Positions 26,482 to 34,242 of a stretch of 46,139 nucleotides of DNA are shown here, in pieces. The notes below the pieces were generated by a model. It saw only the letters and a list, made by a program, of their open reading frames with translations, was not told where the DNA came from and ran no database searches. The translations under genes were made by a program, and so were the position numbers. The stretch's first letter is position 1. Each line of letters starts with the position of its first letter. Origin of the DNA: CAG-791 sp000431495 (GTDB lineage: Bacteria > Bacillota > Clostridia > Lachnospirales > Lachnospiraceae); NCBI GenBank assembly GCA_052117605.1, contig JBQKIT010000021.1; one strand, written 5' to 3'.

Positions 26482-26954
26482 GACTTTTCAAGGGAAAGAC
26501 AAAAGGTAATTTTATCTACGCACCCTGTAAGGGAGAGGTGGTTGCTCTGGAGGATGTTCCGGATCCGGCTTTCTCCGAAAAGGTACTGGGAGACGGCTTT
26601 GCGGTGATCCCCGCCGAGGGAAAGATCTATGCCCCGGCAGACGGAGAGGTGACGATGGTTTTCGATACCCGTCATGCGGTTACGCTGACCAGTGCACAGG
26701 GAGCAGAGATTCTGATCCATATCGGACTCGATACCGTTACTCTGAAGGGGGAGCCCTTTACCGCACATGTTGCGGCAGGTGATCACGTAAAAAAGGGTGA
26801 TCTTCTGATGGATGTGGATCTGGATAAGATCAAGGCTGCCGGACTGAATATCATTACTCCGGTCCTGATCTGCAACACAGATGATTATAAGGAAATCAGT
26901 CTTCAGAAGAAGGGCGAAGCCACTTTGGAGGATGCCGTTCTGAAGCTCACATAA
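26475..26954 (+). CDS. crr: PTS glucose-type EIIA protein
   Basis: The 159-residue soluble domain has the paired active-site histidines of EIIA-Glc: H67 in FDTRHAVTL and phosphorylated H82 in ILIHIGLDTVTL. An FIYAPCKGEVVALEDVPDPAFS start follows a short basic leader. It carries phosphate from HPr to the IIB domain of the next gene. Overlap with nagA and the position before EIIBC tie it to GlcNAc or glucose uptake. Confidence 0.93.
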   Translation: MLGLFKGKTKGNFIYAPCKGEVVALEDVPDPAFSEKVLGDGFAVIPAEGKIYAPADGEVTMVFDTRHAVTLTSAQGAEILIHIGLDTVTLKGEPFTAHVAAGDHVKKGDLLMDVDLDKIKAAGLNIITPVLICNTDDYKEISLQKKGEATLEDAVLKLT

Positions 26955-26978
26955 TCATCTGCATCACACAGGTAGCTG

Positions 26979-27008
26979 ACTGGAGAAATCCAGTTAAGTG
27001 TATACACT
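26979..27008 (+). promoter_or_regulatory. Stem-loop and 12-bp palindrome before the EIIBC gene
   Basis: ACTGGA-GAAA-TCCAGT (26979-26994) is a 6-bp stem with a GAAA tetraloop. Three bases later comes the perfect palindrome AGTGTATACACT (26997-27008), 20 bases before the start codon. The palindrome could be a GntR-type operator; the stem-loop could be a processing or stabilising site setting EIIBC levels separately. Neither is proven. Confidence 0.4.
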
Positions 27009-27028
27009 ATTTTAAGGAGGGGAGAAAT

Positions 27029-28498
27029 ATGAAATTTCTTCAAAAGCTGGGGAAAGCGTTGATGCTTCCGGTAGCAGTACTGCCAATCTGCGGCGTGCTC
27101 ATGGGTATCGGTTATTTACTGTGCCCGGCAACCATGCAGGGTGGTGACATCTCAGGTGCGGCAAATCTGATCGGTCTGTTCCTCGTGAAGGCAGGCGGAG
27201 CTCTCATCGATAACATGGCGATTCTGTTCGCAATCGGTGTCGGCGTCGGCATGTCCGAGAAGAACGACGGAACCGGCGGAATTGCAGCTCTGGCATCCTG
27301 GCTGATGATGACAACACTTCTTTCTACGGGAGTTGTTTCCACCATCATGCCGTCGATCGCTGACAGCGCAACCAAGACCCTTGCATTCAACAAGATTGCA
27401 AACCCGTTCATCGGAATTCTTGCTGGTGTCATCGGTTCCATGTGCTACAACAAGTTCAAGGACACGAAGCTTCCGGACTGGCTGGCATTCTTCAGCGGCA
27501 AGCGCTGTGTTGCCATCGTTGCAGGCGTGGTTTCCATTCTGGTATCTGCTGTTCTGCTGTTCGTATGGCCGCTTCTGTTCGGTGCACTCGTTGCACTTGG
27601 CGACGGCGTTGCAAAGCTCGGTGTTGTAGGCGCAGGTATCTATGCATTCCTGAACCGTCTGTTAATTCCTACCGGTCTTCACCACGCTCTGAACAATGTA
27701 TTCTGGTTTGACACCATCGGACTTGGCGATCTTCAGCACTTCTGGGCAGGAGAGACCTCTGCAGATGTTTCCTGGAGCCTTGGAATGTATATGTCTGGCT
27801 TCTTCCCTTGCATGATGTTCGGTATTCCCGGTGCAGCACTTGCAATGGTGAAGTGTGCAAAGCCTGAGAAGAAGACGGCAGCCATCGGTCTCCTTCTTTC
27901 CGCAGCAATCTGCTCCTTCATCTGCGGCGTTACAGAGCCCTTCGAGTTTGCATTCATGTTCCTTGCTCCCGGACTCTATGTAATCTATGCACTGCTTTAC
28001 GGCGTATTTACCATCATTACGGTTGCTCTTGGCTTCCGTGCAGGATTCAGCTTTTCTGCAGGCGCTATGGACCTTCTCTTCTCCGCTTCCCTTCCGGCAG
28101 CAGCGAAGACCTGGCTCATCATCCCGCTTGGAATCGCAGCATTCCTGGTATTCTACTTCGTATTCCTTTTCGCCATCAAGAAGTTTGATCTGAAGACTCC
28201 CGGAAGAGAGGATGACGATCTTGAGGCCGAGAAGAAGGTTGAGCTTGCAAGTGATGACTATACCGCGATTGCAAAGCAGATCCTTGAGGGCTGCGGCGGC
28301 AAGGACAACATCACCAGCATTGACAACTGCGTTACCAGACTGAGACTTGAGGTGAAGGATATGACCGCAGTCAACGACAAGGCCATCAAGGCTGCAGGCG
28401 TTGCGGGTGTGATCAAGCCCGGCAAGACCTCCGTACAGATTATCGTCGGAACCAAGGTTCAGTTTGTCGCAGATGCGTTCTCGAAGCTTTGCGAATAA
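27029..28498 (+). CDS. nagE: PTS EIIBC permease, N-acetylglucosamine/glucose family
   Basis: The 489-residue protein has an N-terminal IIC channel domain (about 1-385) with MLPVAVLPICGVLMGIGY, LLIPTGLHHALNN and CGVTEPFEFAFMF, and a C-terminal IIB domain with phosphorylated C434 in SIDNCVTRLRLEV. It imports and phosphorylates GlcNAc or glucose. Linkage to nagA and nagB favours GlcNAc. Unlike E. coli NagE it lacks the fused IIA, which is the separate upstream gene. TAAGGAGGGG precedes the start. Confidence 0.92.
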   Translation: MKFLQKLGKALMLPVAVLPICGVLMGIGYLLCPATMQGGDISGAANLIGLFLVKAGGALIDNMAILFAIGVGVGMSEKNDGTGGIAALASWLMMTTLLSTGVVSTIMPSIADSATKTLAFNKIANPFIGILAGVIGSMCYNKFKDTKLPDWLAFFSGKRCVAIVAGVVSILVSAVLLFVWPLLFGALVALGDGVAKLGVVGAGIYAFLNRLLIPTGLHHALNNVFWFDTIGLGDLQHFWAGETSADVSWSLGMYMSGFFPCMMFGIPGAALAMVKCAKPEKKTAAIGLLLSAAICSFICGVTEPFEFAFMFLAPGLYVIYALLYGVFTIITVALGFRAGFSFSAGAMDLLFSASLPAAAKTWLIIPLGIAAFLVFYFVFLFAIKKFDLKTPGREDDDLEAEKKVELASDDYTAIAKQILEGCGGKDNITSIDNCVTRLRLEVKDMTAVNDKAIKAAGVAGVIKPGKTSVQIIVGTKVQFVADAFSKLCE

Positions 28499-28512
28499 GC
28501 TTTGCAGGGAAG

Positions 28513-28534
28513 TCCTCTGCAGATAAGCAGAGGA
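28513..28534 (+). repeat. Perfect 8-bp hairpin in the PTS operon 3' end
   Basis: TCCTCTGC-AGATAA-GCAGAGGA lies 15 bases after the EIIBC stop and before the terminator; it probably protects the 3' end of the message. The AGATAA loop is the same as in the hairpin at 2696-2743. Confidence 0.5.
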
Positions 28535-28560
28535 ACTGCTAAAACTTCATAATGAAAGAG

Positions 28561-28608
28561 GCGGGCAGAAGCTGTTGAATACGGCTCCTGCCCGCTTTTT
28601 TGTTTTTT
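28561..28608 (+). terminator. Terminator of the PTS/Nag operon
   Basis: GCGGGCAG (28561-28568) pairs with CTGCCCGC (28588-28595), extended by AGC/GCT, and is followed by TTTTTTGTTTTTT. Strong intrinsic terminator. Confidence 0.9.
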
Positions 28609-28631
28609 CCCGGGAATTATGAAATCAGCCC

Positions 28632-28660
28632 TTCACAAAGCCTGGAAAAGTTGTTATAAC
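28632..28660 (+). promoter_or_regulatory. Promoter of the MATE gene
   Basis: TTCACA (28632-28637), 17-base spacer, TATAAC (28655-28660), about 87 bases before the MATE start and just after the PTS terminator. Confidence 0.5.
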
Positions 28661-28746
28661 GGGAACTGTTGCGCCCAAAGCGGGGCGTATTCCGGAGTGG
28701 TTCCTTGGCACTTCAGCAGAGTGAGGAGAATGGGGGAAAGCAGAGA

Positions 28747-30093
28747 ATGGAAAAGAAGATCAACCTGACGGAAGGGCCGCTGGCCAGACAGATTCTGATT
28801 GTCAGCCTGCCGCTTGCCTTATCCAACCTTCTGCAGGTGTTATTTAACATGTCGGACGTTGCGATTGTGGGCCGATTTGCGGGCTCTGCGGCGCTGGGAG
28901 CGGTGGGATCCACCAGCATCTTTGTCACGCTGTTTACCGGCTTTCTGATCGGACTTGGCAACGGCATCAACGTGCTGGTTGCAAGGTTTTACGGTGCGAG
29001 ACATCCGGAAAGTGTGCAGAAGACGGTGTCCTCGGCACTGCTTGTCAGCCTGATCGCGGGGATTGTCCTGCTGTTTGCGGGACTTCTCGGTTCACCGGCG
29101 CTTCTTCGGCTTTTGAATACCAAGCCGGATCTGATGCCCGGTGCCATTGTTTATCTTCGGGTGTATTTTCTCGGGATGCCCGCACTTGCGCTGTACAACT
29201 TCGGCAATGCGGTGTTCAGTGCCATCGGAGAGACGAAAAAGCCACTGGTTTATCTTTCCATTGCAGGTGCGCTGAATATTGTCCTTAACCTGTTTTTTGT
29301 GATTGTCTGCGGACTCAGCGTCATGGGTGTTGCCCTGGCCAGCGCCATTTCCCAGTGTGTGTCAGCGGCACTGATTCTGCATGCACTGACCGGAGTGCAG
29401 GACTGCTATGCACTTCATCTGCAGGAGATCCGCCTGGATCCCGATATGACAAAGCGCATCCTGCTTCTGGGAGTCCCGGCGGGGCTGCAGAATGCCATCT
29501 TTGCGATTGCCAACCTGTTCATTCAGGCAGGTGTCAACTCCTTTGATTCGCTGATGGTCAAGGGAAACTCCGCTGCTGCGAATGCGGATGCGATGATTTA
29601 TGATGCCATGGCAGCCTTCTATATGGCCTGCGCAAGCTTCATGAGCCAGAACTACGGAGCAGGCAAGGTGGAGCGCGTGAAGAAGAGCTATTTTATCAGC
29701 CTTGCGTATTCCTTTGGAGTCGGGCTGGTTCTCGGCGCGCTGCTTCTTGTGTTCGGCAGGCAGTTCCTGGCGCTCTTTACCACGGAGGCTGTTGTCATCG
29801 ACGCCGGTATGAAGCGCGTTAAGGTCATGGCCCTCGCCTACTGCATTTCCGCTTTTATGGACTGTACGATTGCAGCCTCCCGCGGTCTGGATAAAACCGT
29901 GGTGCCGACCGTCATTGTGGTGCTGGGGTCCTGCGTTTTCCGTGTGATCTGGGTCTATACGATTTTCGCGCGGATTCATACCATCCCCGCGCTATATCTG
30001 CTGTATCCCTGCTCCTGGTCGCTGACCGCGCTTGCGGAAATCATTTATTTTGCCCGCTGCTACAGGCAGGCCATGAGGATCTTTAACAAATAA
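28747..30093 (+). CDS. MATE-family multidrug/toxin exporter
   Basis: The 448-residue protein has 12 predicted membrane helices in two halves, with MATE features LTEGPLARQILIVSLPLALSNLL, FNMSDVAIVGRFAG, GLGNGINVLVARFYGA and, in the second half, LGVPAGLQNAIFAI. Such proteins export cationic drugs or metabolites using Na+ or H+. The start at 28747 follows GGGGGAAAG; an earlier in-frame GTG or ATG is not supported. Own promoter. Confidence 0.92.
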   Translation: MEKKINLTEGPLARQILIVSLPLALSNLLQVLFNMSDVAIVGRFAGSAALGAVGSTSIFVTLFTGFLIGLGNGINVLVARFYGARHPESVQKTVSSALLVSLIAGIVLLFAGLLGSPALLRLLNTKPDLMPGAIVYLRVYFLGMPALALYNFGNAVFSAIGETKKPLVYLSIAGALNIVLNLFFVIVCGLSVMGVALASAISQCVSAALILHALTGVQDCYALHLQEIRLDPDMTKRILLLGVPAGLQNAIFAIANLFIQAGVNSFDSLMVKGNSAAANADAMIYDAMAAFYMACASFMSQNYGAGKVERVKKSYFISLAYSFGVGLVLGALLLVFGRQFLALFTTEAVVIDAGMKRVKVMALAYCISAFMDCTIAASRGLDKTVVPTVIVVLGSCVFRVIWVYTIFARIHTIPALYLLYPCSWSLTALAEIIYFARCYRQAMRIFNK

Positions 30094-30241
30094 CAAAAAT
30101 GCTATTTTGAAGAGAGCTAAATTATAGTCCGCCCGCGAAGTGTTTTGCTAAACTGTGAGAAAAGGGTGATTTCATAAAGAAATGCCTGACTGGAAGTGGA
30201 AATGTGACAGGAAACAGGACATACGTGAGGAGAACATCAAT

Positions 30242-31387
30242 ATGGGGGATAACAGGAGCTGGGAGCTGCCGGATCCTTTCCTGCGGGAAGATGGGAGCCG
30301 GGTAGTGGCAGCGGAAGAGTGGAAAGAACAGAGAGAGTATTTTAAGCGAATACTGGAGGAGCAGTATTACGGCAAAATGCCTCCGAGACCGGACCATGTG
30401 CGAGGGGAAAGGGGCGAGTCGAAGTTCCTGTGGGAGGAATCGGCAATCTATGAAAGGGTAAGGCTATACACAGGACCGGAAGAAAAGGTGGCCTTTAATG
30501 TGCACGTGTATCGCCCGCAGGGGGATGAAAAACGGATGTGCATTGTCATCCCGGGCGGAGATGGACTCGATCCGGAGATCCTTCAGAAGGCAGTTTGGCA
30601 GGGGGCTGCAGTTCTCAGCTATGAGATTGATGAAGCGGCTCCGGATGACACAGAGAGATGGAATCAGGGCAGCTGCGCTCTTGCATATCCGGAATATAGC
30701 TGGCGCTCTCTGGCAATGTGGGCGTGGCTTGCGAGCAGGGTTATTGACTGGCTGGAGGCACAGAGCTTTGCGGATCTGAATAAGGTGGTCGTGACAGGAC
30801 ATTCCCGAATGGGAAAAATGGCACTTTGCTGCGGAATTTACGACGAACGGGCGGCGATAACGGCACCTGCAGGCTCTGGCTGCGGAGGCATGGGAAGCCT
30901 TCGCCTGACCGGGAGCCGGCTTGGAGAGAATTCCGGGAACGCAGATAGAATCGGCGTGATGCTCCGGAAGGACAGGTTCTATTACTGGCTTCTGGACGGC
31001 ATGGCAGAGTACGGAACTGCGGACGGGCTGACCGGATATCGGGAAAATGAGCTTTCTTTTGATGCGGATATCCTCGGAGCCTGCATCGCACCAAGGGGAC
31101 TTTTTCTGGCAGAGGGCCTGGACGATCAGTGGAGCAATGTCTTTGGAACACAGATATCATGGCTGGCAGCTGCGGAGGTTTACAGATGGATGGGCGCTTC
31201 GGACAAATGCGCCATTCATTACAGGGAAGGCGGTCATGAATACAATCTGGAGGACTGGACCGCCATGCTTGATTTCTGCCGGAATGTACTGGAGGGAACG
31301 AAGAAACAGACCAATTATAAAATTATGAAGGAAGGTGAGGTCAAATGCGGCTATTCGTGGGAAATCCCCTGCGTGAAAACAAGGTAA
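30242..31387 (+). CDS. CE15-like glucuronoyl esterase / alpha-beta hydrolase
   Basis: The 381-residue protein has a GHSRMGKMAL nucleophile elbow (S188), IPGGDGLD, SGCGGMGSLRLTGSR and a late REGGHEYNLEDW with a probable catalytic His (H332). This is the motif order of family 15 carbohydrate esterases, which cleave ester links between lignin alcohols and 4-O-methylglucuronic acid of xylan. No signal peptide is seen, so it would act in the cytoplasm on imported oligosaccharides, unlike fungal secreted enzymes. GAGGAG precedes the start at 30242. The 150-base gap before it has only a weak TTATAG-type -10 near 30120. Confidence 0.75.
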   Translation: MGDNRSWELPDPFLREDGSRVVAAEEWKEQREYFKRILEEQYYGKMPPRPDHVRGERGESKFLWEESAIYERVRLYTGPEEKVAFNVHVYRPQGDEKRMCIVIPGGDGLDPEILQKAVWQGAAVLSYEIDEAAPDDTERWNQGSCALAYPEYSWRSLAMWAWLASRVIDWLEAQSFADLNKVVVTGHSRMGKMALCCGIYDERAAITAPAGSGCGGMGSLRLTGSRLGENSGNADRIGVMLRKDRFYYWLLDGMAEYGTADGLTGYRENELSFDADILGACIAPRGLFLAEGLDDQWSNVFGTQISWLAAAEVYRWMGASDKCAIHYREGGHEYNLEDWTAMLDFCRNVLEGTKKQTNYKIMKEGEVKCGYSWEIPCVKTR

Positions 31388-31553
31388 ATCGGAACGGCCT
31401 GGAAAAGCACTCCGCCTGGCTTCGTCTGTTCCTCATCAATGTTAGCTTCTGCTGATCCTGCTTGCCCTGTGCACGGCCGGGGCCTATCTGCTGTATGACA
31501 TGGAGGCGGTGATGCTCACCGAAGAGGAACGCGCGGTTCTGGTGATGGAATAA
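31345..31553 (+). pseudogene. Small membrane protein gene with a frameshift
   Basis: AAGGTGAGG and an ATG at 31345, inside the end of the esterase gene, start a frame encoding MRLFVGNPLRENK and about 35 residues, ending at a TGA near 31453. Another frame immediately continues with a membrane helix (LLLILLALCTAGAYLLYD) and an acidic end (LTEEERAVLVME) to the TAA at 31551. The two parts read as one roughly 69-residue single-helix protein with an indel near 31440-31460. Function unknown. Confidence 0.55.
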
Positions 31554-31565
31554 CAATGAAGAAAG

Positions 31566-31608
31566 AGTCGGCCAATATTCCGAAATGGGAATACTGGCCG
31601 ACTTTTTC
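31566..31608. terminator. Bidirectional terminator between the esterase region and xpt
   Basis: AGTCGGCCA (31566-31574) pairs with TGGCCGACT (31595-31603) and TATTCC with GGAATA inside it. A-rich sequence on the left and TTTTT on the right make it usable in both directions. Confidence 0.85.
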
Positions 31609-31618
31609 AGGAATTTTC

Positions 31619-32200
31619 TTACTGCTTACGGAACTGGATGGTGCCGCTTGCAGCGTCCATACTGTCTACAATTGCAAGGGATTCCAGCTGATAGCCAAGA
31701 TTGCGGATGATGCGTCCGCCCTGCTGGAATCCTTTTTCCACGGCAATGCCGATGCCTTCTACCGTGCCGCCTGCCTGTGCGACAATGGACAAAAGCCCCT
31801 GCAAAGCGCAGCCGTTTGCAAGAAAATCATCGATGATCAGAACGTGATCGCCCTCATTCAGGAATTTCTTCGATACGATGACCTGGTTCTTACGCTTATG
31901 GGTGAAGGATTCCACCTCAGCCACATAGACGTCGCTGTCGATGTTGATGCTCTGGGATTTCTTCGCAAAAACAACCGGAACGTGGAAATAAGTTGCTGCA
32001 ATGCAGGCAATGCCAATGCCGGACGCCTCAATGGTAAGAATCTTGTTGATTGGCTTTCCTTCGAAACGGCGCTTAAACTCTGCTCCCATCTGGTTAAACA
32101 GATCAATGTCCATCTGATGGTTCAGAAAGCTGTCGACCTTCAGAATATTTCCTTCCTTTACAATCCCGTCTTTTGCAATACGCTCTTCCAGGAAATTCAT
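31619..32200 (-). CDS. xpt: Xanthine phosphoribosyltransferase
   Basis: The 193-residue enzyme shows MNFLEERIAKDG, VDSFLNHQMD, KILTIEASGIGIA, VVFAKKSQS and the PRPP-binding loop VLIIDDFLANGCAL, all Xpt features. It salvages xanthine to XMP. The start at 32200 is the family's normal N-terminus. In many Bacillota xpt is under a guanine riboswitch; none is recognisable in this leader, which instead has a 38-bp tandem duplication and a dyad, while a guanine riboswitch sits elsewhere in the window (35597). Confidence 0.94.
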   Translation of the reverse strand: MNFLEERIAKDGIVKEGNILKVDSFLNHQMDIDLFNQMGAEFKRRFEGKPINKILTIEASGIGIACIAATYFHVPVVFAKKSQSINIDSDVYVAEVESFTHKRKNQVIVSKKFLNEGDHVLIIDDFLANGCALQGLLSIVAQAGGTVEGIGIAVEKGFQQGGRIIRNLGYQLESLAIVDSMDAASGTIQFRKQ

Positions 32201-32221
32201 GATCACCCATCCCTCGAATTT

Positions 32222-32297
32222 ATTTGCTGCAATGCTACTTTCTGCTGTAACACACACTTATTTGCTGAAATATCATTTTCTGCCGTAACACGCACTT
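32222..32297 (-). repeat. Two-copy 38-bp tandem repeat in the xpt leader
   Basis: Bases 32222-32259 and 32260-32297 are imperfect copies (about 8 differences). On the minus strand each reads AAGTG(T/C)GTGTTAC, GCAG, AAA, then CAGCAAAT. They fall between the dyad at 32316 and the xpt start, so they would be in the 5' untranslated RNA. A preceding ACACGC/GCGTGT stem-loop overlaps the upstream copy. Confidence 0.75.
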
Positions 32298-32315
32298 TCG
32301 CGTGTGAGAAGAACA

Positions 32316-32334
32316 GATATAATGAATTTATATC
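32316..32334. promoter_or_regulatory. Perfect dyad between xpt and the divergent GNAT gene
   Basis: GATATAA-5-TTATATC (32316-32322 and 32328-32334). The arms contain TATAA-type -10 sequence on both strands, so it may be an operator or overlapping -10 boxes of the divergent promoters. Confidence 0.45.
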
Positions 32335-32379
32335 GTAACGTATCTGGTCCGGTGTGTCCATAAAAACAGGGGGAAGCGA

Positions 32380-33174
32380 ATGACAAATCAGGAAATGCTG
32401 GAAATTGCCATGCGGCAGTCGGCGGAGGATATGGGTGGCTGCCGGGAAGATTTCATGGCTGAGGAAAATGTTGTTTTTCCTCTGAAGCTGGGGAAGGCGG
32501 CACGTAAATATCTGAAGGAGCCGATTACCTGCAATTTTGTCTCCTATGGAAACAATATCGTGGCAGCCTCCATACCGGAGACCATGGAGATCGTTTCTGC
32601 ATACACTGAGAAGTTCGAGTTTTATCATTGCTTTGAAACACCGAATATGCACTGGTTGAATGAACGCTTGCTGGAGAAGGGCCACAAAATCTGCTTTATG
32701 GCGGAATATTATCTGCCGGACATCAGCAGGATTCCGGATCTTTCCTGCGGATATCAGACACGTGTCCTGGAGCAGAAGGACTTCCGGAACTTATATTTAC
32801 CGGAGTGGAGCAATGCGCTGTGCAAGGAACGCATGCAGCTGGACGTGCTTGGCGTCGGGGCATACGATGGAGACACCCTGGTTGGACTGGCCGGGTGCTC
32901 TGCGGACTGCAGGGATATGTGGCAGATTGGTGTGGATGTTCTGCCGGAATACCGGAGGCAGGGAATTGCATCGGTCCTGACCAGTACGCTTATGAGAGAA
33001 ATCCTTAACAGAAACAAGGTGCCCTTTTACTGTACCGCATGGTCGAATGTAAGGTCGGTCAGAAACGCCATAAAATGCGGCTTTGTTCCGGCCTGGGTGG
33101 AAATGACGGCTAAACCTGCCGCTGTCGTAGATGAGATGAATGGCCGGACTGCAGTACGGGAAGGATCCGTATGA
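32380..33174 (+). CDS. GNAT-family N-acetyltransferase
   Basis: The 264-residue protein has an N-terminal helper domain and a C-terminal GNAT domain with IGVDVLPEYRRQGIASVLTSTLM (acetyl-CoA loop RRQGIA) and YCTAWSNVRSVRNAIKCGF. Acceptor unknown. GGGGGAAG lies before the start. Its end overlaps a NUDIX gene fragment. Confidence 0.85.
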   Translation: MTNQEMLEIAMRQSAEDMGGCREDFMAEENVVFPLKLGKAARKYLKEPITCNFVSYGNNIVAASIPETMEIVSAYTEKFEFYHCFETPNMHWLNERLLEKGHKICFMAEYYLPDISRIPDLSCGYQTRVLEQKDFRNLYLPEWSNALCKERMQLDVLGVGAYDGDTLVGLAGCSADCRDMWQIGVDVLPEYRRQGIASVLTSTLMREILNRNKVPFYCTAWSNVRSVRNAIKCGFVPAWVEMTAKPAAVVDEMNGRTAVREGSV

Positions 33175-33298
33175 CAGAGAGCGATATGAAGAGATGAGAC
33201 AGATTGCGGCAGAAATGCTGTCTCTGAAAACAGACATCCCGACCAGTAAAATCTTCGGTTTGTTTTGCAATGAATCCGGATATGGCGACGCTGTTTGA
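33170..33298 (+). pseudogene. N-terminal fragment of a NUDIX hydrolase
   Basis: The frame from 33170 reads YDRERYEEMRQIAAEMLS, then TDIPTSKIFGLFCNESGY, before a stop at 33296. This is the N-terminal extension (Nudix_N type) of clostridial NUDIX hydrolases. The catalytic Nudix box and all the rest are missing and there is no start codon at the family's usual place. A truncated remnant between the GNAT and YhfC genes. Confidence 0.7.
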
Positions 33299-33310
33299 TT
33301 AAGAAAGAGG

Positions 33311-33331
33311 AAAACCGCCTTCGCGGATTTT
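33311..33331 (+). repeat. CCGC-CTTC-GCGG hairpin element, copy 1
   Basis: A 21-base sequence with flanking AAAA/TTTT and the stem CCGC-CTTC-GCGG lies 19 bases before the YhfC-gene start. An identical 21 bases occurs at 38260-38280 in the same position relative to another gene. Here the T-run goes directly into the AAGGAGG ribosome site. Confidence 0.7.
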
Positions 33332-33350
33332 ACTTTAAGGAGGTATAAAG

Positions 33351-34196
33351 ATGGAATTGCACACAATATCAGATCTGGCGATAGCGGGAGTTATCTGCTC
33401 CATTGTTCTCTCGATGGGGGTACCGATTGCTTTGTTCATTGCAGGAAGGGTGAAGCTCAAGGCAAGGATTTCCTCGTTCTTGATCGGAGCAGGAACCTTT
33501 CTGCTGTTCGCCATGCTGCTGGAGCAGCTGTTGCACGTTCTTGTCATTCAGTTTTGTGGCCTGAACGCACAGAGCAGACCATGGCTTTACTATGTGTACG
33601 CGGCTTTGGCTGCAGCGGTTTTTGAAGAGACCGGAAGACTGATTGCCATGAAGTTCTGGATGAAGAAATGGCTGGATTTTCCGAATGCACTGATGTATGG
33701 AATCGGGCATGGCGGTGTGGAGGCCATTCTGATCGGAGGACTCTCCGGAATCAGCAATCTTGTGTCCATGCTGATGATCAACAGCGGAGCTATGCAGAAT
33801 ACGCTGGCGGCACTTCCTGCTGAGTCCGCAAATCAGACCGTGTCACAGCTGTCGGCCCTATGGACAACACCGGCACCGCTCTTTTTTGTAAGCGGAATCG
33901 AAAGAATCAGTGCCATCATTCTGCATATCGGGTTGTCACTGTTGATCTACCGGGCGGTAAAGGCTGGCAAATGCCGGGCAGCAGAGGCTGGCAAATGCAG
34001 GACAGCAGAGTCTGGCAAATGCCGGGCAGCAGCTTTTACCGCGGTTCTTGCATATGGGATTCATTTTATCGTGGACTTCTTTGCCGTGGCAGGTTCGGCG
34101 CTTCTTCCCATCTATGTGATCGAAATTGGTGTCTGTGTGATGGCGGCGGGAACTCTTGTTATGGCGCTGAAGATGGGGAGGATGGAAGAACAGTAA
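33351..34196 (+). CDS. YhfC-family intramembrane glutamic protease-like protein
   Basis: The 281-residue membrane protein has about seven helices. The EE pair in AAVFEETGRLIAMK (E92, E93), ALMYGIGHGGVEAILIGG, and a late FIVDFF segment match the YhfC family (PF10086), distant relatives of CPBP/glutamic intramembrane proteases. Substrate unknown. Between two helices near residues 205-228 it carries three copies of an eight-residue repeat (AGKCRAAE type). AAGGAGG precedes the start. Confidence 0.85.
   Translation: MELHTISDLAIAGVICSIVLSMGVPIALFIAGRVKLKARISSFLIGAGTFLLFAMLLEQLLHVLVIQFCGLNAQSRPWLYYVYAALAAAVFEETGRLIAMKFWMKKWLDFPNALMYGIGHGGVEAILIGGLSGISNLVSMLMINSGAMQNTLAALPAESANQTVSQLSALWTTPAPLFFVSGIERISAIILHIGLSLLIYRAVKAGKCRAAEAGKCRTAESGKCRAAAFTAVLAYGIHFIVDFFAVAGSALLPIYVIEIGVCVMAAGTLVMALKMGRMEEQ
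33963..34034 (+). repeat. Three-copy 24-bp in-frame repeat inside the YhfC gene
   Basis: Units begin at 33963, 33987 and 34011, each (G/T)CTGGCAAATGC then GG(G/A)CAGCAG. The length is a multiple of three, so copy number changes keep the frame. It lies in a cytoplasmic or external loop between helices. Confidence 0.9.
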
Positions 34197-34242
34197 ATTT
34201 CCGGTTGCTGTATGGCCCGGCAGAGATGCTCTTCAGCGGCTG

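Noticed and set aside
32201..32379. Purine riboswitch upstream of xpt
   Set aside because: The J2/3 (TCTAC-like) and P2/P3 loop pattern are absent in the minus-strand leader.
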